A DNA stretch of 64,000 bases from CBDCPI01 sp965220245 (GTDB lineage Bacteria > Chloroflexota > Dehalococcoidia > Lucifugimonadales > UBA3495), in assembly GCA_965220245.1 (NCBI GenBank), contig CBDCPI010000013.1, positions 124,001-188,000 of the forward strand. Reading direction: 5' to 3'. The notes beneath the pieces are model-generated. The model did not search any database. It was not told where the DNA came from and saw nothing but the letters and a program-made list of their open reading frames with translations. Shown here one piece after another: positions 15,651 to 23,943 of the stretch (its first letter is position 1; every line of letters starts with the position of its first letter). The position numbers and the translations under genes were made by a program.

Positions 15651-16136
15651 CTAGTGCCTCCCTTTCTCCTTACCCATCTCTATAACCTCGTCCCACTCGT
15701 CCTTGGCCACTGGCTGAATGGACAACCGCACTCCGCGGCGGGCAACCATCATGTCCTTCAGGCGCGGGTTCTCCTTGATTTCCTGTAGGGTAACCGGTCG
15801 AGATAACTCCTGATCGGCCCGGATGTCGACCATTAGCCACACGGGATTGTCCGGGGGACTCTTGGGATCGTAGTGAATGTTCTCCGGGTCCCACGCCGTC
15901 GAGTCCGGATAGGCCTCTCTCACAATGGTGGCCGTCCCGATTACCGCTGTCGGCTTGGCGCTGCTGTGGTAGAAAAGCACCCCATCGCCGACCTTCATCT
16001 CGTCTCGCATCAAGTTGCGGACCTGGTAGTTGCGCACACCGTCCCATTCCGCGGTCTGGTCCAACTCGCTTAGCAAGTCGGCAAATGAGTACGCCGTAGG
16101 CTCGGACTTGAACAGCCAGTACTTGCGTTCGGCCAT
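15651..16136 (-). CDS. EVE-domain protein
   Basis: 161 aa from ATG 16136, preceded by GGAGGAG. It opens AERKYWLFKSEPTAYSFADL and has WDGVRNYQVRNLMRDEMKVGDGVLFYHSSAKPTAVIG, the hallmark of the EVE fold (PUA-like), which binds modified bases in DNA or RNA. The bacterial single-domain form is thought to recognise modified nucleic acid; no restriction or modification gene is adjacent here. It overlaps functionally with the SagB-like gene only by operon position: its stop is two bases before that start. Confidence 0.92.
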   Translation of the reverse strand: MAERKYWLFKSEPTAYSFADLLSELDQTAEWDGVRNYQVRNLMRDEMKVGDGVLFYHSSAKPTAVIGTATIVREAYPDSTAWDPENIHYDPKSPPDNPVWLMVDIRADQELSRPVTLQEIKENPRLKDMMVARRGVRLSIQPVAKDEWDEVIEMGKEKGRH

Positions 16137-16180
16137 CTCTAGCTCCTCCAAGTTCGGGTATCCGCGGTCCGGTATGGACT

Positions 16181-17881
16181 TTAGCGCAGCCGAATTCCGG
16201 CGGCTTCCCTATCGAAGCATCCCTGGGTAGGGTCTTCCCGCTCCTGCCTCAGAACGTCTTTGCGCACCCGTAAGCTGGGCGTCCGGGGGAGGTCTTCCCG
16301 CATTTCTATGTACCGGGGCACCTTGAAGTAAGCCAGATTCTCGGCGCACCAGTAAACCACTTCCTCCGGGCTTACCACCGCGCCCTCCCGAGGGAGGACG
16401 TAGGCCTTGACCTCGTCTTCACCCAGCTCCGACGGGACCGCCACCACGGCGCAGTCTAGGATTTCGGAATGGCGCTTGAGCACATCTTCCACTTCCTGGG
16501 AGGATATGTTCTCCCCACGACGGCGGATTATGTCCTTCTTGCGGTCCACAAAATAGAGGAACCCGTCTTTGTCCAACCAGCCCAAATCTCCGGTGTAAAG
16601 CCATCCATCGCGCAAGGAGAGTTCGGTCTGCTCTTGGTTGCGCCAATAACCGGGCATCACCGCCGGATTCTTGATGGTTATCTCGCCCACCGTGTCGTGA
16701 CCTAGGGGCGCTCCGGTTTCCGCGTCGGAGATCCGAATTTGGTTAACAAAGGAAGGGTCTGGATGCTGACGAGCTGAGCCGGAAGAACCGGCCCTCCGTT
16801 GGCCGCCGATGCCTTCGATGGTGCCGTAGCAGGTCTCGGTCATACCAAATCCGACAATGATGTCGGTACCGAATCTCTCCTGAAACTCGGAAAGAAACTC
16901 GGGAGCAAAGGAAGGCGACCCGTAGAAAAGCCGGACCGTGTTCTGGTTGTCGGTGGAAGACTGTTCCTGTTTGGCCAACACCGGCATCATCATCCCGATA
17001 AAGTTGACCACGGTGGCCCTGGCATCCCGCACTTGGCCCCAGAAGCGTGAGGCGCTGAACCTGTCGACGACTACCAAGGTGGCTCCCGCGGCCAGCGCGC
17101 CCATGGTGGAGTAATACTGGATGTTGGCGTGGTAGTAGGGCAAGCAAGTAAAGAAGCGGTCATCCGGCGTAGCTTGGGTCCACAGGGCAAACCCTTGGCC
17201 GGCGGCCACGTACATCTGCTGGGTAACCATCACGCCCTTGGGATTGCCGGTGGTGCCCGAGGTGTAGACCAGCATAGATATATCGGTAGGAGCCACCGGG
17301 GGAGAGGAGGTGAGAACGTCGGCTTCGTTTAGCCGTTGCGAGAATGATGTCCAGCCGGGCCAAGTCTCCGCCGGCCCGTCATCAGCCATCGAGGGCCCGG
17401 GACTATTTGCGGTGTTGGAGGTTACAGTCGCTTCGCTGGGCGAAGGGGAGACCAGCAGCTTGTGGGTCACGCTGGGGGCCAAGGATGTGGCCTCGTGAGC
17501 TACCGAGACCAAGGACTCGTGGGCGACCAAGGCAGACGCCTCCGCGTCGTTGAGAATGAAGGCGGTCTCGTCCCGTTTGTAAGCGGTGTTCACCGGGACA
17601 CCGATCGCGCCCAAGATCGATAGGCCGAACCAACAGAAAATATACTCGGGGCAGTTCGGCATAAACAAACACACCCGGTCGCCCTTCCCTACACCCAAGG
17701 ACTGGAACATAGCGGCGGTTTGCCGGGCCGTTTGCTGCACCTGCCCATAAGTGAACGACTGGCCGCTTATTTCTACAAACACCTTGTCCGGGTCCCGGCG
17801 GACGGCCTCATCCAAAAACTCTCCCAGGGAGCGTTCCCAAGGCCGCACCGTATTATGTTCACTTCCTTCTGCCTTAGACAT
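16181..17881 (-). CDS. AMP-forming acyl-CoA ligase
   Basis: 566 aa from ATG 17881. It has the ATP motif MLVYTSGTTGNPKGVMVTQQ, the adenine-binding VGFGMTETCYGTIEG, the TGDLGWLDKDGFLYFVDRKKDIIRRRGENIS hinge motif (A7/A8, read in pieces), and a C-terminal RTPSLRVRKDVL. It activates a carboxylic acid to acyl-AMP and then acyl-CoA. It resembles crotonobetaine/carnitine-CoA ligase (CaiC). The usual Gly-Lys of the C-terminal catalytic loop reads Leu-Arg here, which may change the adenylation rate or make Lys two positions on the functional residue. It stands alone, 44 bases from the EVE gene on the same strand. Confidence 0.88.
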   Translation of the reverse strand: MSKAEGSEHNTVRPWERSLGEFLDEAVRRDPDKVFVEISGQSFTYGQVQQTARQTAAMFQSLGVGKGDRVCLFMPNCPEYIFCWFGLSILGAIGVPVNTAYKRDETAFILNDAEASALVAHESLVSVAHEATSLAPSVTHKLLVSPSPSEATVTSNTANSPGPSMADDGPAETWPGWTSFSQRLNEADVLTSSPPVAPTDISMLVYTSGTTGNPKGVMVTQQMYVAAGQGFALWTQATPDDRFFTCLPYYHANIQYYSTMGALAAGATLVVVDRFSASRFWGQVRDARATVVNFIGMMMPVLAKQEQSSTDNQNTVRLFYGSPSFAPEFLSEFQERFGTDIIVGFGMTETCYGTIEGIGGQRRAGSSGSARQHPDPSFVNQIRISDAETGAPLGHDTVGEITIKNPAVMPGYWRNQEQTELSLRDGWLYTGDLGWLDKDGFLYFVDRKKDIIRRRGENISSQEVEDVLKRHSEILDCAVVAVPSELGEDEVKAYVLPREGAVVSPEEVVYWCAENLAYFKVPRYIEMREDLPRTPSLRVRKDVLRQEREDPTQGCFDREAAGIRLR

Positions 17882-18084
17882 ATCAACCTCTGTCCCTCGA
17901 AGCCCTTGGGTCCAACCCAACCCTGTGGGGTGCTATGGCCCTCTTCACCTTACGCGAAGGTAAACCGAAAGCCACGGGCCATATGCCACAACCTACCATG
18001 TAGGTGTTTTGGGGTCAATGCCGTTGACACTCCCCAAATCGCCGGTTTAAGCTTGGTCATCAAGCCTAAATAGGGCTGGAGCCC

Positions 18085-18489
18085 ATGCCTGAGTCGGTCG
18101 ATATTCACCGCTTGAAAATCGTCAACGAGGCTGGCACCGAAGGAGTGCTGCTGGGGACGCGGTGCTTGGAGTGCGGGATATGCGTCTTTGGCCCGGCAAC
18201 TTTTTGTCAAGGGTGCACCTCTAGCAACCCGGAGTCCACGGAATTGAGCCGGCGGGGTGTGGTGTACAGCTATACCATCGTAAGGGTGCCGCCCCAAGGC
18301 TGGCCCGGCGAGATACCCTATGTGCTGGGCCAAGTCGAGTTGCCGGAAGGACCCCAAGTGTTGGCGGAAGTGATAGATTGCGATCACGACCAACTGAAGA
18401 TCGGTATGATCGTAGAATTGGTGCTACAGGCCGTTCCTTCCGAGAGCGGCGGCGAAGTCAAGCTGGTCTACAAGTGGCGCCCGGTTTAA
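18085..18489 (+). CDS. DUF35 zinc-ribbon/OB-fold protein, thiolase partner
   Basis: 134 aa. An N-terminal rubredoxin-like zinc ribbon (RCLECGICVFGPATFCQGC, Cys-x2-Cys twice) is followed by an OB fold with GVVYSYTIVRVPPQGWPGEIPYVLG. Such proteins bind acyl-CoA and form complexes with SCP-x-type thiolases or HMG-CoA synthase. The thiolase at 18817 on the same strand is the obvious partner. Between them lies only a decayed small gene. The start at ATG 18085 follows a GGGCTGGAG stretch. Confidence in the family is high; the acyl substrate is unknown. Confidence 0.9.
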   Translation: MPESVDIHRLKIVNEAGTEGVLLGTRCLECGICVFGPATFCQGCTSSNPESTELSRRGVVYSYTIVRVPPQGWPGEIPYVLGQVELPEGPQVLAEVIDCDHDQLKIGMIVELVLQAVPSESGGEVKLVYKWRPV

Positions 18490-18510
18490 CGAAGTTCTAA
18501 GAGATGTAGA

Positions 18511-18769
18511 ATGACACGGAATCAAGGATAGACCGGTTGGAACACAGGTTGACAATCTAAGTGCCCGCGTAGACCACCTGAGCGAAGACGTGGGGCAACT
18601 GCGGGAAGATCACCGGTCGTTCCGTTCAGAAATGAACGCCCGGTTCACTGCCTTGGAATCCAGAATTGACTCCAAGGTGAACACGCTCTACACGATCGCG
18701 TTTGGCAACGTGGCCGCGACTATATTGACGGCAGTGGGAATTGTGGTCGCTGTGATACTGACTAAGTAA
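18511..18769 (+). pseudogene. Frameshifted coiled-coil/TM small protein remnant
   Basis: Three reading frames in succession encode parts of one protein. The first is ATG 18511 (MTRNQ), the second gives IDRLEHR, and the third gives VDNLSARVDHLSEDVGQLRE, then MNARFTALESRIDSKVNTLY and a final hydrophobic helix (VAATILTAVGIVVAVILTK) ending at TAA 18767. A one-base loss near GGTT (about 18549) and another shift near 18528 explain the breaks. Intact relatives are heptad-rich proteins with one C-terminal membrane anchor. From GTG 18590 a 59-aa remnant could still be translated. The stop overlaps an ATG of the thiolase frame. Confidence 0.5.
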
Positions 18770-18816
18770 TGTCTCAGCACATGAGGCAACCCAGGTCCGG
18801 AAGAAGGAGAATGCGA

Positions 18817-19971
18817 ATGGCCGAAGTAAACCCTGGTAGGGACGTAGTAGTAGCCGGGGTGGGCTTGCACCCCTTCGGCCGCTTTCCGGAGAAGGATCTG
18901 GCCGCCCTCGCCTTGGAAGCGGTGGTCCCAGCCTTGCAGGACGCTGGAGTCGGCTGGAAAGACATCCCGGTGGCCTACTTTGGACATGTTTACTACCACG
19001 GCATGTCGGTGGGAGAGACGGCCTTGGCCAAGCTGGGGCTTACCGGCATTCCCATCATCAACGTAGAAAACGCCTGTTCCAGCGGGTCCACCGCCTTCTG
19101 GCAGGCTTATTGGGGCATCGCCTCCGGGTTATACGACTTGGCGCTGGCATTCGGCGCCGAGAAGGTGCCCCGAGGTCCGGTGACGGTGACCGCCGAGGAT
19201 AGCCCCGATCGCTACATTGGCGGCGACCACATGATGGCGGGATACGCCCTGCGAATGCGCCGCTACATGGAGGAGACCGGCGCTCCGGCGGCGGCTTTTG
19301 CTCAAGTAGCGGTGAAGGCCCGCCAAAATGCCACCTTGAACCCGTATGCCCACCGCAAGCAAGAATACAGCCTGGAAGAGGTGCTCCAATCGCGGCTCAT
19401 CGCCGACCCGTTGACCCTTTATCAATGTTGCCCCACCAGCGAGGGCGCGGCCGCCGCGGTGTTATGCGCCGCCGCCGCCTTGGACCGTTACGGCATCGAC
19501 CGCAGACGCTCGCCCCGCGTCGCCGCTGCTGTTCTGAGCTCAGGCAGCTATAACGGGAGAGGCAGCGACCATTCGGCGTTCAGTCCTTACCGCACCGAGC
19601 CGGGAGCCCTTAAAGCCTATGAGATGAGCGGCATCGGACCCGAAGACGTCGACTTGGTCCAAGTACACGATGCGGCAACCATCGGCGAGTTGCAACAACT
19701 GGAAGCGCTGCACTTGTTGCCTTGGGGACAGGCCTGGGAGGCGACCCTGGAGGGACAGACCAGCCTCGCCGGGAGTATACCCACCAACACCGACGGCGGC
19801 TTGCTGGCCATGGGTCATCCCTTCGGCGCCACCGGAATCCGGATGATCCACGAGACCGTCACCCAGTTGCGAGGGGAAGCCGGGGAGCGTCAGGTGAGCA
19901 ACGCCCGGGTGGGCTTGGCCCAGTGCTCGGGCGCCGGAGACGTAACCACGGTCCACATCTTGACCAAGTAG
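18817..19971 (+). CDS. SCP-x-type thiolase (nonspecific lipid-transfer thiolase family)
   Basis: 384 aa from ATG 18817. The nucleophile is in INVENACSSGSTAFW. His residues are in VQVHDAATIGELQQLEAL and MGHPFGATGIRMIHE, and the end CSGAGDVTTVHILTK has the second Cys. This pattern (HDAFT-like rather than NEAFA) marks the SCP-x/archaeal thiolase class that works with DUF35 proteins, such as the one at 18085. It likely cleaves branched or steroid side-chain 3-ketoacyl-CoA. The start is chosen because AAGGAG lies 7 bases ahead, while the upstream ATG 18769 gives a basic leader not seen in the family. Confidence 0.9.
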   Translation: MAEVNPGRDVVVAGVGLHPFGRFPEKDLAALALEAVVPALQDAGVGWKDIPVAYFGHVYYHGMSVGETALAKLGLTGIPIINVENACSSGSTAFWQAYWGIASGLYDLALAFGAEKVPRGPVTVTAEDSPDRYIGGDHMMAGYALRMRRYMEETGAPAAAFAQVAVKARQNATLNPYAHRKQEYSLEEVLQSRLIADPLTLYQCCPTSEGAAAAVLCAAAALDRYGIDRRRSPRVAAAVLSSGSYNGRGSDHSAFSPYRTEPGALKAYEMSGIGPEDVDLVQVHDAATIGELQQLEALHLLPWGQAWEATLEGQTSLAGSIPTNTDGGLLAMGHPFGATGIRMIHETVTQLRGEAGERQVSNARVGLAQCSGAGDVTTVHILTK

Positions 19972-20023
19972 GGGCCGGTCTGCCGTCCTCCCGGAAGTTA
20001 TCAGGGGAACTCCGAGCTAAGCC

Positions 20024-20308
20024 ATGACCACTTATATCGTGTTGGCCGCTATGAAGGGAAGGTTTGTCTCCGAACAAGGCAATACCTATGACAACTTCCA
20101 GATGCTAGGCTATATGGAGGCCACCAGCCCCGAAGCTGCGGTTTCAGCCTTTTTTGACCAGGCCCCGTTCCCCATCCGGTGGGAGGACGTGGAGTATATG
20201 TGGGCCGAACGCTTGGCCGATTATCCGCCCAATGCCCACTATGGGGATTATGACCGCATCTACGTCGAGTCCTTGCGCCGCCGTTGGGACCCGGGAAGCG
20301 TAGCCTGA
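20024..20308 (+). CDS. Hypothetical 94-aa protein
   Basis: Unrecognised. It reads MTTYIVLAAMKGRFVS, then DNFQMLGYMEATSPEAAVSAFF, then FPIRWEDVEYMWAERLADYPP, rich in aromatic and acidic residues with no membrane segment. The strand-helix pattern (TYIVLA; ATSPEAAVSAFF) resembles small ferredoxin-like alpha/beta domains in which an amino-acid track of the type 'ATSPEAA' precedes a helix, but no motif fixes a family. It follows the thiolase by 52 bases on the same strand and may be cotranscribed. Codon use is like its neighbours. Confidence 0.65.
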   Translation: MTTYIVLAAMKGRFVSEQGNTYDNFQMLGYMEATSPEAAVSAFFDQAPFPIRWEDVEYMWAERLADYPPNAHYGDYDRIYVESLRRRWDPGSVA

Positions 20309-20349
20309 ATTCCGGAGCTTGAATTCTCAGCTAGTTGGGCCGCCGCCGA

Positions 20350-21132
20350 TTAGAGGTCTCTGGCAAAGTCTCGGAGCGCATTAAAGTCAGTCCGGAAGCC
20401 TTCGGTAATCGCCCGCCGGTCGGTGCCGTGAAGGACGAACCGGGCGCCCTGGCTGATCCAATAAGTAGATAGCTCCGGCGTCTGGTGGTGCACCAGCACC
20501 GGAACACCCCGGGCGTCTGACTTATCGATGATCCCCTTGACTGTCTCCTGGTATTCGGGCCGCTCGTATTGGTCCGGGACTCCCAAGGAGATGCTCATGT
20601 CGTTGGGCCCGACGAAGATGCCGTCGATCCCGGGCACATCCAGCATTTGGTCCAACACCTTGACCGCCGCCACGCTCTCTACCCCGATAATGGCGATACT
20701 GTTGCGGTTCCGGTCTTCCAGGTAGGCTCTGGTGGCGTCGCTAACGTGCTCGCCGGTTTCCACCACCCGCTGGACAGCCTCGCCCTTGAGGGGCCGCCAC
20801 TTCGCCGCTGCCACCACCTCTTTTACTTGGTCCACTGTCTCGCAATAAGGCGCCAACACTCCCTGGGCTCCGGCGTCCATGGCCATGGTGACGTAGTGGG
20901 AGTCCGGGATGGGAATGCGGACTATCGGCACCACGCCGGTGGTGTTGCACATGGCTAGGTAGTCGCCCAACTCGGCCCGGCTGCGGGCCGTATGCTCCGT
21001 ATCGACGATCACGTAGTCCAAGCCCACCCCGGTAAGCGCGGGTATCCAACGGGGGCTTCGGCCCAGGGTAATCATCGTGCCAAAGACTCGGCCACCGTTT
21101 TGCAAGGTCTCTTTTAGCTCTGCACCGTTCAT
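20350..21132 (-). CDS. HpcH/HpaI aldolase family protein
   Basis: 260 aa class II pyruvate aldolase. It starts NGAELKETLQNGGRVFGTMITL, and VGLDYVIVDTEHTARSRAEL holds the catalytic His-Glu region. RIPIPDSHYVTMAMDAGAQGVLAPYCE contains the GA-GI/V-P metal loop, and EDRNRNSIAIIGVESVAAV followed by DGIFVGPNDMSISLG has the Glu and Asp metal ligands. This matches 2,4-dihydroxyhept-2-ene-1,7-dioate and 4-hydroxy-2-oxovalerate type aldolases, which release pyruvate plus an aldehyde. It lies 18 bases after the M20 peptidase gene on the same strand, so they are likely cotranscribed. Confidence 0.92.
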   Translation of the reverse strand: MNGAELKETLQNGGRVFGTMITLGRSPRWIPALTGVGLDYVIVDTEHTARSRAELGDYLAMCNTTGVVPIVRIPIPDSHYVTMAMDAGAQGVLAPYCETVDQVKEVVAAAKWRPLKGEAVQRVVETGEHVSDATRAYLEDRNRNSIAIIGVESVAAVKVLDQMLDVPGIDGIFVGPNDMSISLGVPDQYERPEYQETVKGIIDKSDARGVPVLVHHQTPELSTYWISQGARFVLHGTDRRAITEGFRTDFNALRDFARDL

Positions 21133-21150
21133 TGTCTAACCTACCTGCGT

Positions 21151-22230
21151 CTATTGGGTCTCCATCAGTCTTTCGCAGAACCTGGCGGTGTTCATCAGGT
21201 CAGGAATCAGCACGTATTCGTTGACCGTGTGCATCTCGTGGGTGGACATCCCTACCACCACGCAGTCGATTCCGTTCAGCCGCATAGCGTTGGCGTCGGT
21301 GCCACCTCCCGAGGGTTGAATGTCGGGAGCCAGTTGCATCTCTCCCATAACCCGGGTCACGAGCCGCACCACAGGGTCGTTGGGGTCCAAGTTGTACATG
21401 TGGAACAGGACTTCCAACTCTTGCTGAATCGTGGCTTCCCGGTAACGCTGCCGCGCTTGCTCCATAGTGGCCAGAACCTGCATCCGCAACAGGTCTACGG
21501 TCTCGGTGTTGTGGCTGCGGAACTCGCCGCTGAAAGTAACCTCCGCCGGTACGGCATTGCGCACCGAGCCGCCGGATATCAGACCGACGTTGAAAGTGGA
21601 CTCTTGATCCAAGCGTCCCTGAGGCAACTCGGAAATGATGTCCGAGGCGATTCGGATGGCCGACAGCCCCTTTTCCGGCTCCACGCCAGCATGGGCCGCC
21701 CGGCCCTGTACCTTGACATCGAAGCTCACGTAGGTGGGGCTGGAGCCGGTGATGCGGTTGACCGGTCCGTTACCGTCGAAGACCACCGACTCTTTGGCGC
21801 GGATCATGGAATAGTCCAAGTTGGTGGCGCCCACCAAGCCGATCTCCTCACCCCGGGTGAACACCACTTGTACCGGCCGCCGGGCCCGGCTCTCCCGGGC
21901 AGTGGACTCCAAAGCCTCCATGATCGCCGCGACCCCGGCCTTGCAATCTCCGCCCAAGATAGTGGTGCCGTCGGACTCAATGCGGTCGCCCGATACCTGG
22001 GGCTTGATTCCCCGGCCCGGCTCGACCGTGTCCATGTGGGCGGATAGCAGCAAAGGGCTCTCGCCGTCTTCGGAAGCGATCACGTTGCCGTGGGCATCCC
22101 GTTCCACTTGAAACCCCAAGTTGCGCAAGCGTTCTTCCAAGTGCCGGGAAACGGCTTCCTCCTCGTTGGAAGGGCTGTCGATGCGGACCAACTCGCAGAA
22201 TGAGTTCACTAGTTGCTCTTGATCGGCCAT
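21151..22230 (-). CDS. M20-family metallopeptidase / deacylase
   Basis: 359 aa dizinc hydrolase. LLLSAHMDTVEPG gives the first His and Asp, TTILGGDCKAGVAAI the bridging Asp, TRGEEIGLVGATN the catalytic Glu-Glu, and VGMSTHEMHTVNEYVLIPD the last His. Between them lies the dimerisation domain (VKVQGRAAHAGVEPEKGLSAIRIAS). This is closest to peptidase T/ArgE-like and CPG2-type enzymes that remove C-terminal amino acids or N-acyl groups. No signal peptide is present, so it is cytoplasmic. It sits upstream of the aldolase in the same direction. Confidence 0.9.
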   Translation of the reverse strand: MADQEQLVNSFCELVRIDSPSNEEEAVSRHLEERLRNLGFQVERDAHGNVIASEDGESPLLLSAHMDTVEPGRGIKPQVSGDRIESDGTTILGGDCKAGVAAIMEALESTARESRARRPVQVVFTRGEEIGLVGATNLDYSMIRAKESVVFDGNGPVNRITGSSPTYVSFDVKVQGRAAHAGVEPEKGLSAIRIASDIISELPQGRLDQESTFNVGLISGGSVRNAVPAEVTFSGEFRSHNTETVDLLRMQVLATMEQARQRYREATIQQELEVLFHMYNLDPNDPVVRLVTRVMGEMQLAPDIQPSGGGTDANAMRLNGIDCVVVGMSTHEMHTVNEYVLIPDLMNTARFCERLMETQ

Positions 22231-22371
22231 ATTATTCCCTCGTGATCAACGCCGCTCGGTGGCGGCGTTGCCCTATTGTTGGCGCTGTGGCGGCGCCGTT
22301 GTCCTTGTTTCAGAAGAGTTGCCACATTATACAACAGACTCGAAGGCGGCGAAGCCGCACTGCCGGTTAGC

Positions 22372-22567
22372 AACTGTTCAGACTTGATACGTCATTCCGG
22401 CCTTGAGCCGGAATCCCTAAGCGTTTGCAACCAGCAACGTTCCTTTTCCTTGGTATTTCTGGATTCCCGCCTGCGCGGGAATGACGGTTAGGCGGCAAAG
22501 TGTTGTGAGGGAATTAGCATTGCGGATGTGGCTCTCAATCAATTCTCCTCATCAATTCTGAACAGTT
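22372..22567. repeat. MITE-like repeat with AACTGTTCAGA ends
   Basis: The ends AACTGTTCAGA (22372-22382) and TCTGAACAGTT (22557-22567) are perfect 11-base inverted repeats, extending with one mismatch to TTGAT. The core (22391-22487) is the GTCATTCC...GGAATGAC palindromic repeat found at six other places in the window. A related end, TAACTGTTCAGA, occurs at 51343. Confidence 0.6.
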
Positions 22568-22617
22568 ATGCCGGGTAGCCTTGGGGAGAGTCCAGAAGTT
22601 CGGTGTATGTTCCCTAG

Positions 22618-22762
22618 TATTACAACGACGCTTCCTCAATTTGGTCAGGCATTGGCCGGAAATCACGCCGCGGAAGGCAAGGCAACCAAGCTGTCAAGCA
22701 TGTGGGCAGGTCGCCATGAAGAAGTCCTCAAGGTCCTATTCTTGTGAACCGTCGTTGTAATA
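22618..22762. mobile_element. 145-bp MITE derived from the IS701-family element
   Basis: Ends TATTACAACGACG (22618-22630) and CGTCGTTGTAATA (22750-22762) are inverted repeats identical to those of the complete IS at 33896-35353. The right end shares 22 bases with one IS end. CTAG flanks both sides (22614-22617, 22763-22766), the YTAR-type 4-base target duplication of IS701. It carries no coding capacity and would move only with a transposase in trans. Confidence 0.85.
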
Positions 22763-23638
22763 CTAGGGAGATACAGCGATTAACACCAAGCCAGCCACGA
22801 TAAAGCTGGCGCCCAACAGGCGGCCGCCCCCGAAAGGCTCCTTGAGCAGGAATACTCCCAGCAGGACACCAATCACGATTCCTACCTCGCGAGCAGGCGC
22901 GACGTAGCTGACCCTGGATAAAGAAAAGGCGGTTAGCACCAGCCCGTAGGCCAGGAAGGTTAGCAGACCGGCCACCACAATCGGGCCGCTGTGGGCCCGC
23001 AACTCTTGTCCCACTGTAGCCAGGTCCCACCGGCGAAGTATGTAGGGCGCCAGCCCTAAAGCCGAGCCCAACGTCGTAAAGTACATGTAGAGGAATGGCT
23101 CGACGTGACTAACCCCTTGTTTGTCAATGATGGTGTAAGCGGAGATAGTCATGCCGGTAAGAATCGCGTAGCGGGTCCCGCCGTTCTTCAAAAGGTCCAG
23201 CGGGTCCCGTAAAACGTTGCTAAAGTTCCCCGACCAGGAAACCGTGTATATGCCGAGGACGATAGCCACGATGCCTACGATAGCCAAGTAAGCGATGCTC
23301 TCGTTCAGAATGATCACCCCTAGGACCGGCACCAGCATAGGACCGAATCCCCGGGCTATCGGATAAACTAACGACAGGTCGCCTTGGGCATAGCTTCGTT
23401 CTAGCAACAAGAAGTAAAGAAGGTGCAGGACTATCGTAACTAGTACGAAGGCCCAGCCAGGATGGCCAATGGGGTGCAGCCAGAACAACACCACACCCAC
23501 CGGCGTCGTCAGGATGCTGGCGGTAAGCAGCAGCCACCAAAGGAAAATCTGCTTTTCTTCGGAGCGTTTAAGCAGAAGGTTCCAGGTGGAATGGGCTAAC
23601 GCTGAGCTGAGGACCAAAGCCAAGGCTACCGGAGTCAT
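22763..23638 (-). CDS. EamA/DMT-family transporter
   Basis: 291 aa with about ten hydrophobic segments in two EamA halves: LALVLSSALAHSTWNLLLK at the start, a second repeat beginning near GGTRYAILTGMTISAYTIIDK, and LLTFLAYGLVLTAFSLSRVSYVAPAREVGIVIGV typical of drug/metabolite exporters. The substrate is unknown. The TAG stop (22765-22763) is part of the CTAG target site of the adjacent MITE. Because the duplicated target includes the stop, the protein end was preserved by the insertion. Length is normal for the family. The start at ATG 23638 is followed by an adequate N-terminal helix. Confidence 0.88.
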   Translation of the reverse strand: MTPVALALVLSSALAHSTWNLLLKRSEEKQIFLWWLLLTASILTTPVGVVLFWLHPIGHPGWAFVLVTIVLHLLYFLLLERSYAQGDLSLVYPIARGFGPMLVPVLGVIILNESIAYLAIVGIVAIVLGIYTVSWSGNFSNVLRDPLDLLKNGGTRYAILTGMTISAYTIIDKQGVSHVEPFLYMYFTTLGSALGLAPYILRRWDLATVGQELRAHSGPIVVAGLLTFLAYGLVLTAFSLSRVSYVAPAREVGIVIGVLLGVFLLKEPFGGGRLLGASFIVAGLVLIAVSP

Positions 23639-23719
23639 GGCGGTGAGTATACACCGGGATAACCCACCGAGGCGCCAAGCCGTTTAGCCGGGCCAAGTCA
23701 ATCGCATTCTGTCACCCTG

Positions 23720-23880
23720 CCCTTATTACTGTCACCCTGAACGAAGTGAAGGGTCTAAAATCCTTGCCACCGATGCGTTTCCTTTGCCCTACGTCGCTGC
23801 GGCGTAAGCGCATCGGCGAGGAAAGCGGTTTTGGGCGGCGGGTATTTTAGATTCTTCGCTCCGCTCAGAATGACCGGTGG
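23720..23880. repeat. Intergenic palindromic repeat, CACCCTGA/AGTGAAGGGTCTAAA family
   Basis: This stretch of the 305-base gap contains CACCCTGAACGAAGTGAAGG followed by a TCTAAAATCC core and, at its right end, TTAGATTCTTCGCTCCGCTC then AGAATGAC in the opposite sense. Similar units occur at 49755-49882, 54044-54190 and 62386-62483. No gene or promoter is seen in the rest of the gap. Confidence 0.6.
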
Positions 23881-23943
23881 CGGCAGCGACTTTGCACAGG
23901 CCCTGGACGAGGGAGGCAGGTTAACAAAGACCGGGCGAGGAGG

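Noticed and set aside
21154..22047. 297-aa plus-strand ORF opposite the M20 peptidase
   Set aside because: Shadow frame with no conserved motif.
22276..22491. 71-aa plus-strand ORF ending LDSRLRGNDG
   Set aside because: Translation of the dispersed palindromic repeat; this peptide signature recurs wherever the repeat is copied.
22372..22767. CRISPR array from the repeated palindromes
   Set aside because: Repeats are dispersed singly, not arrayed with regular unique spacers; no cas genes are present.
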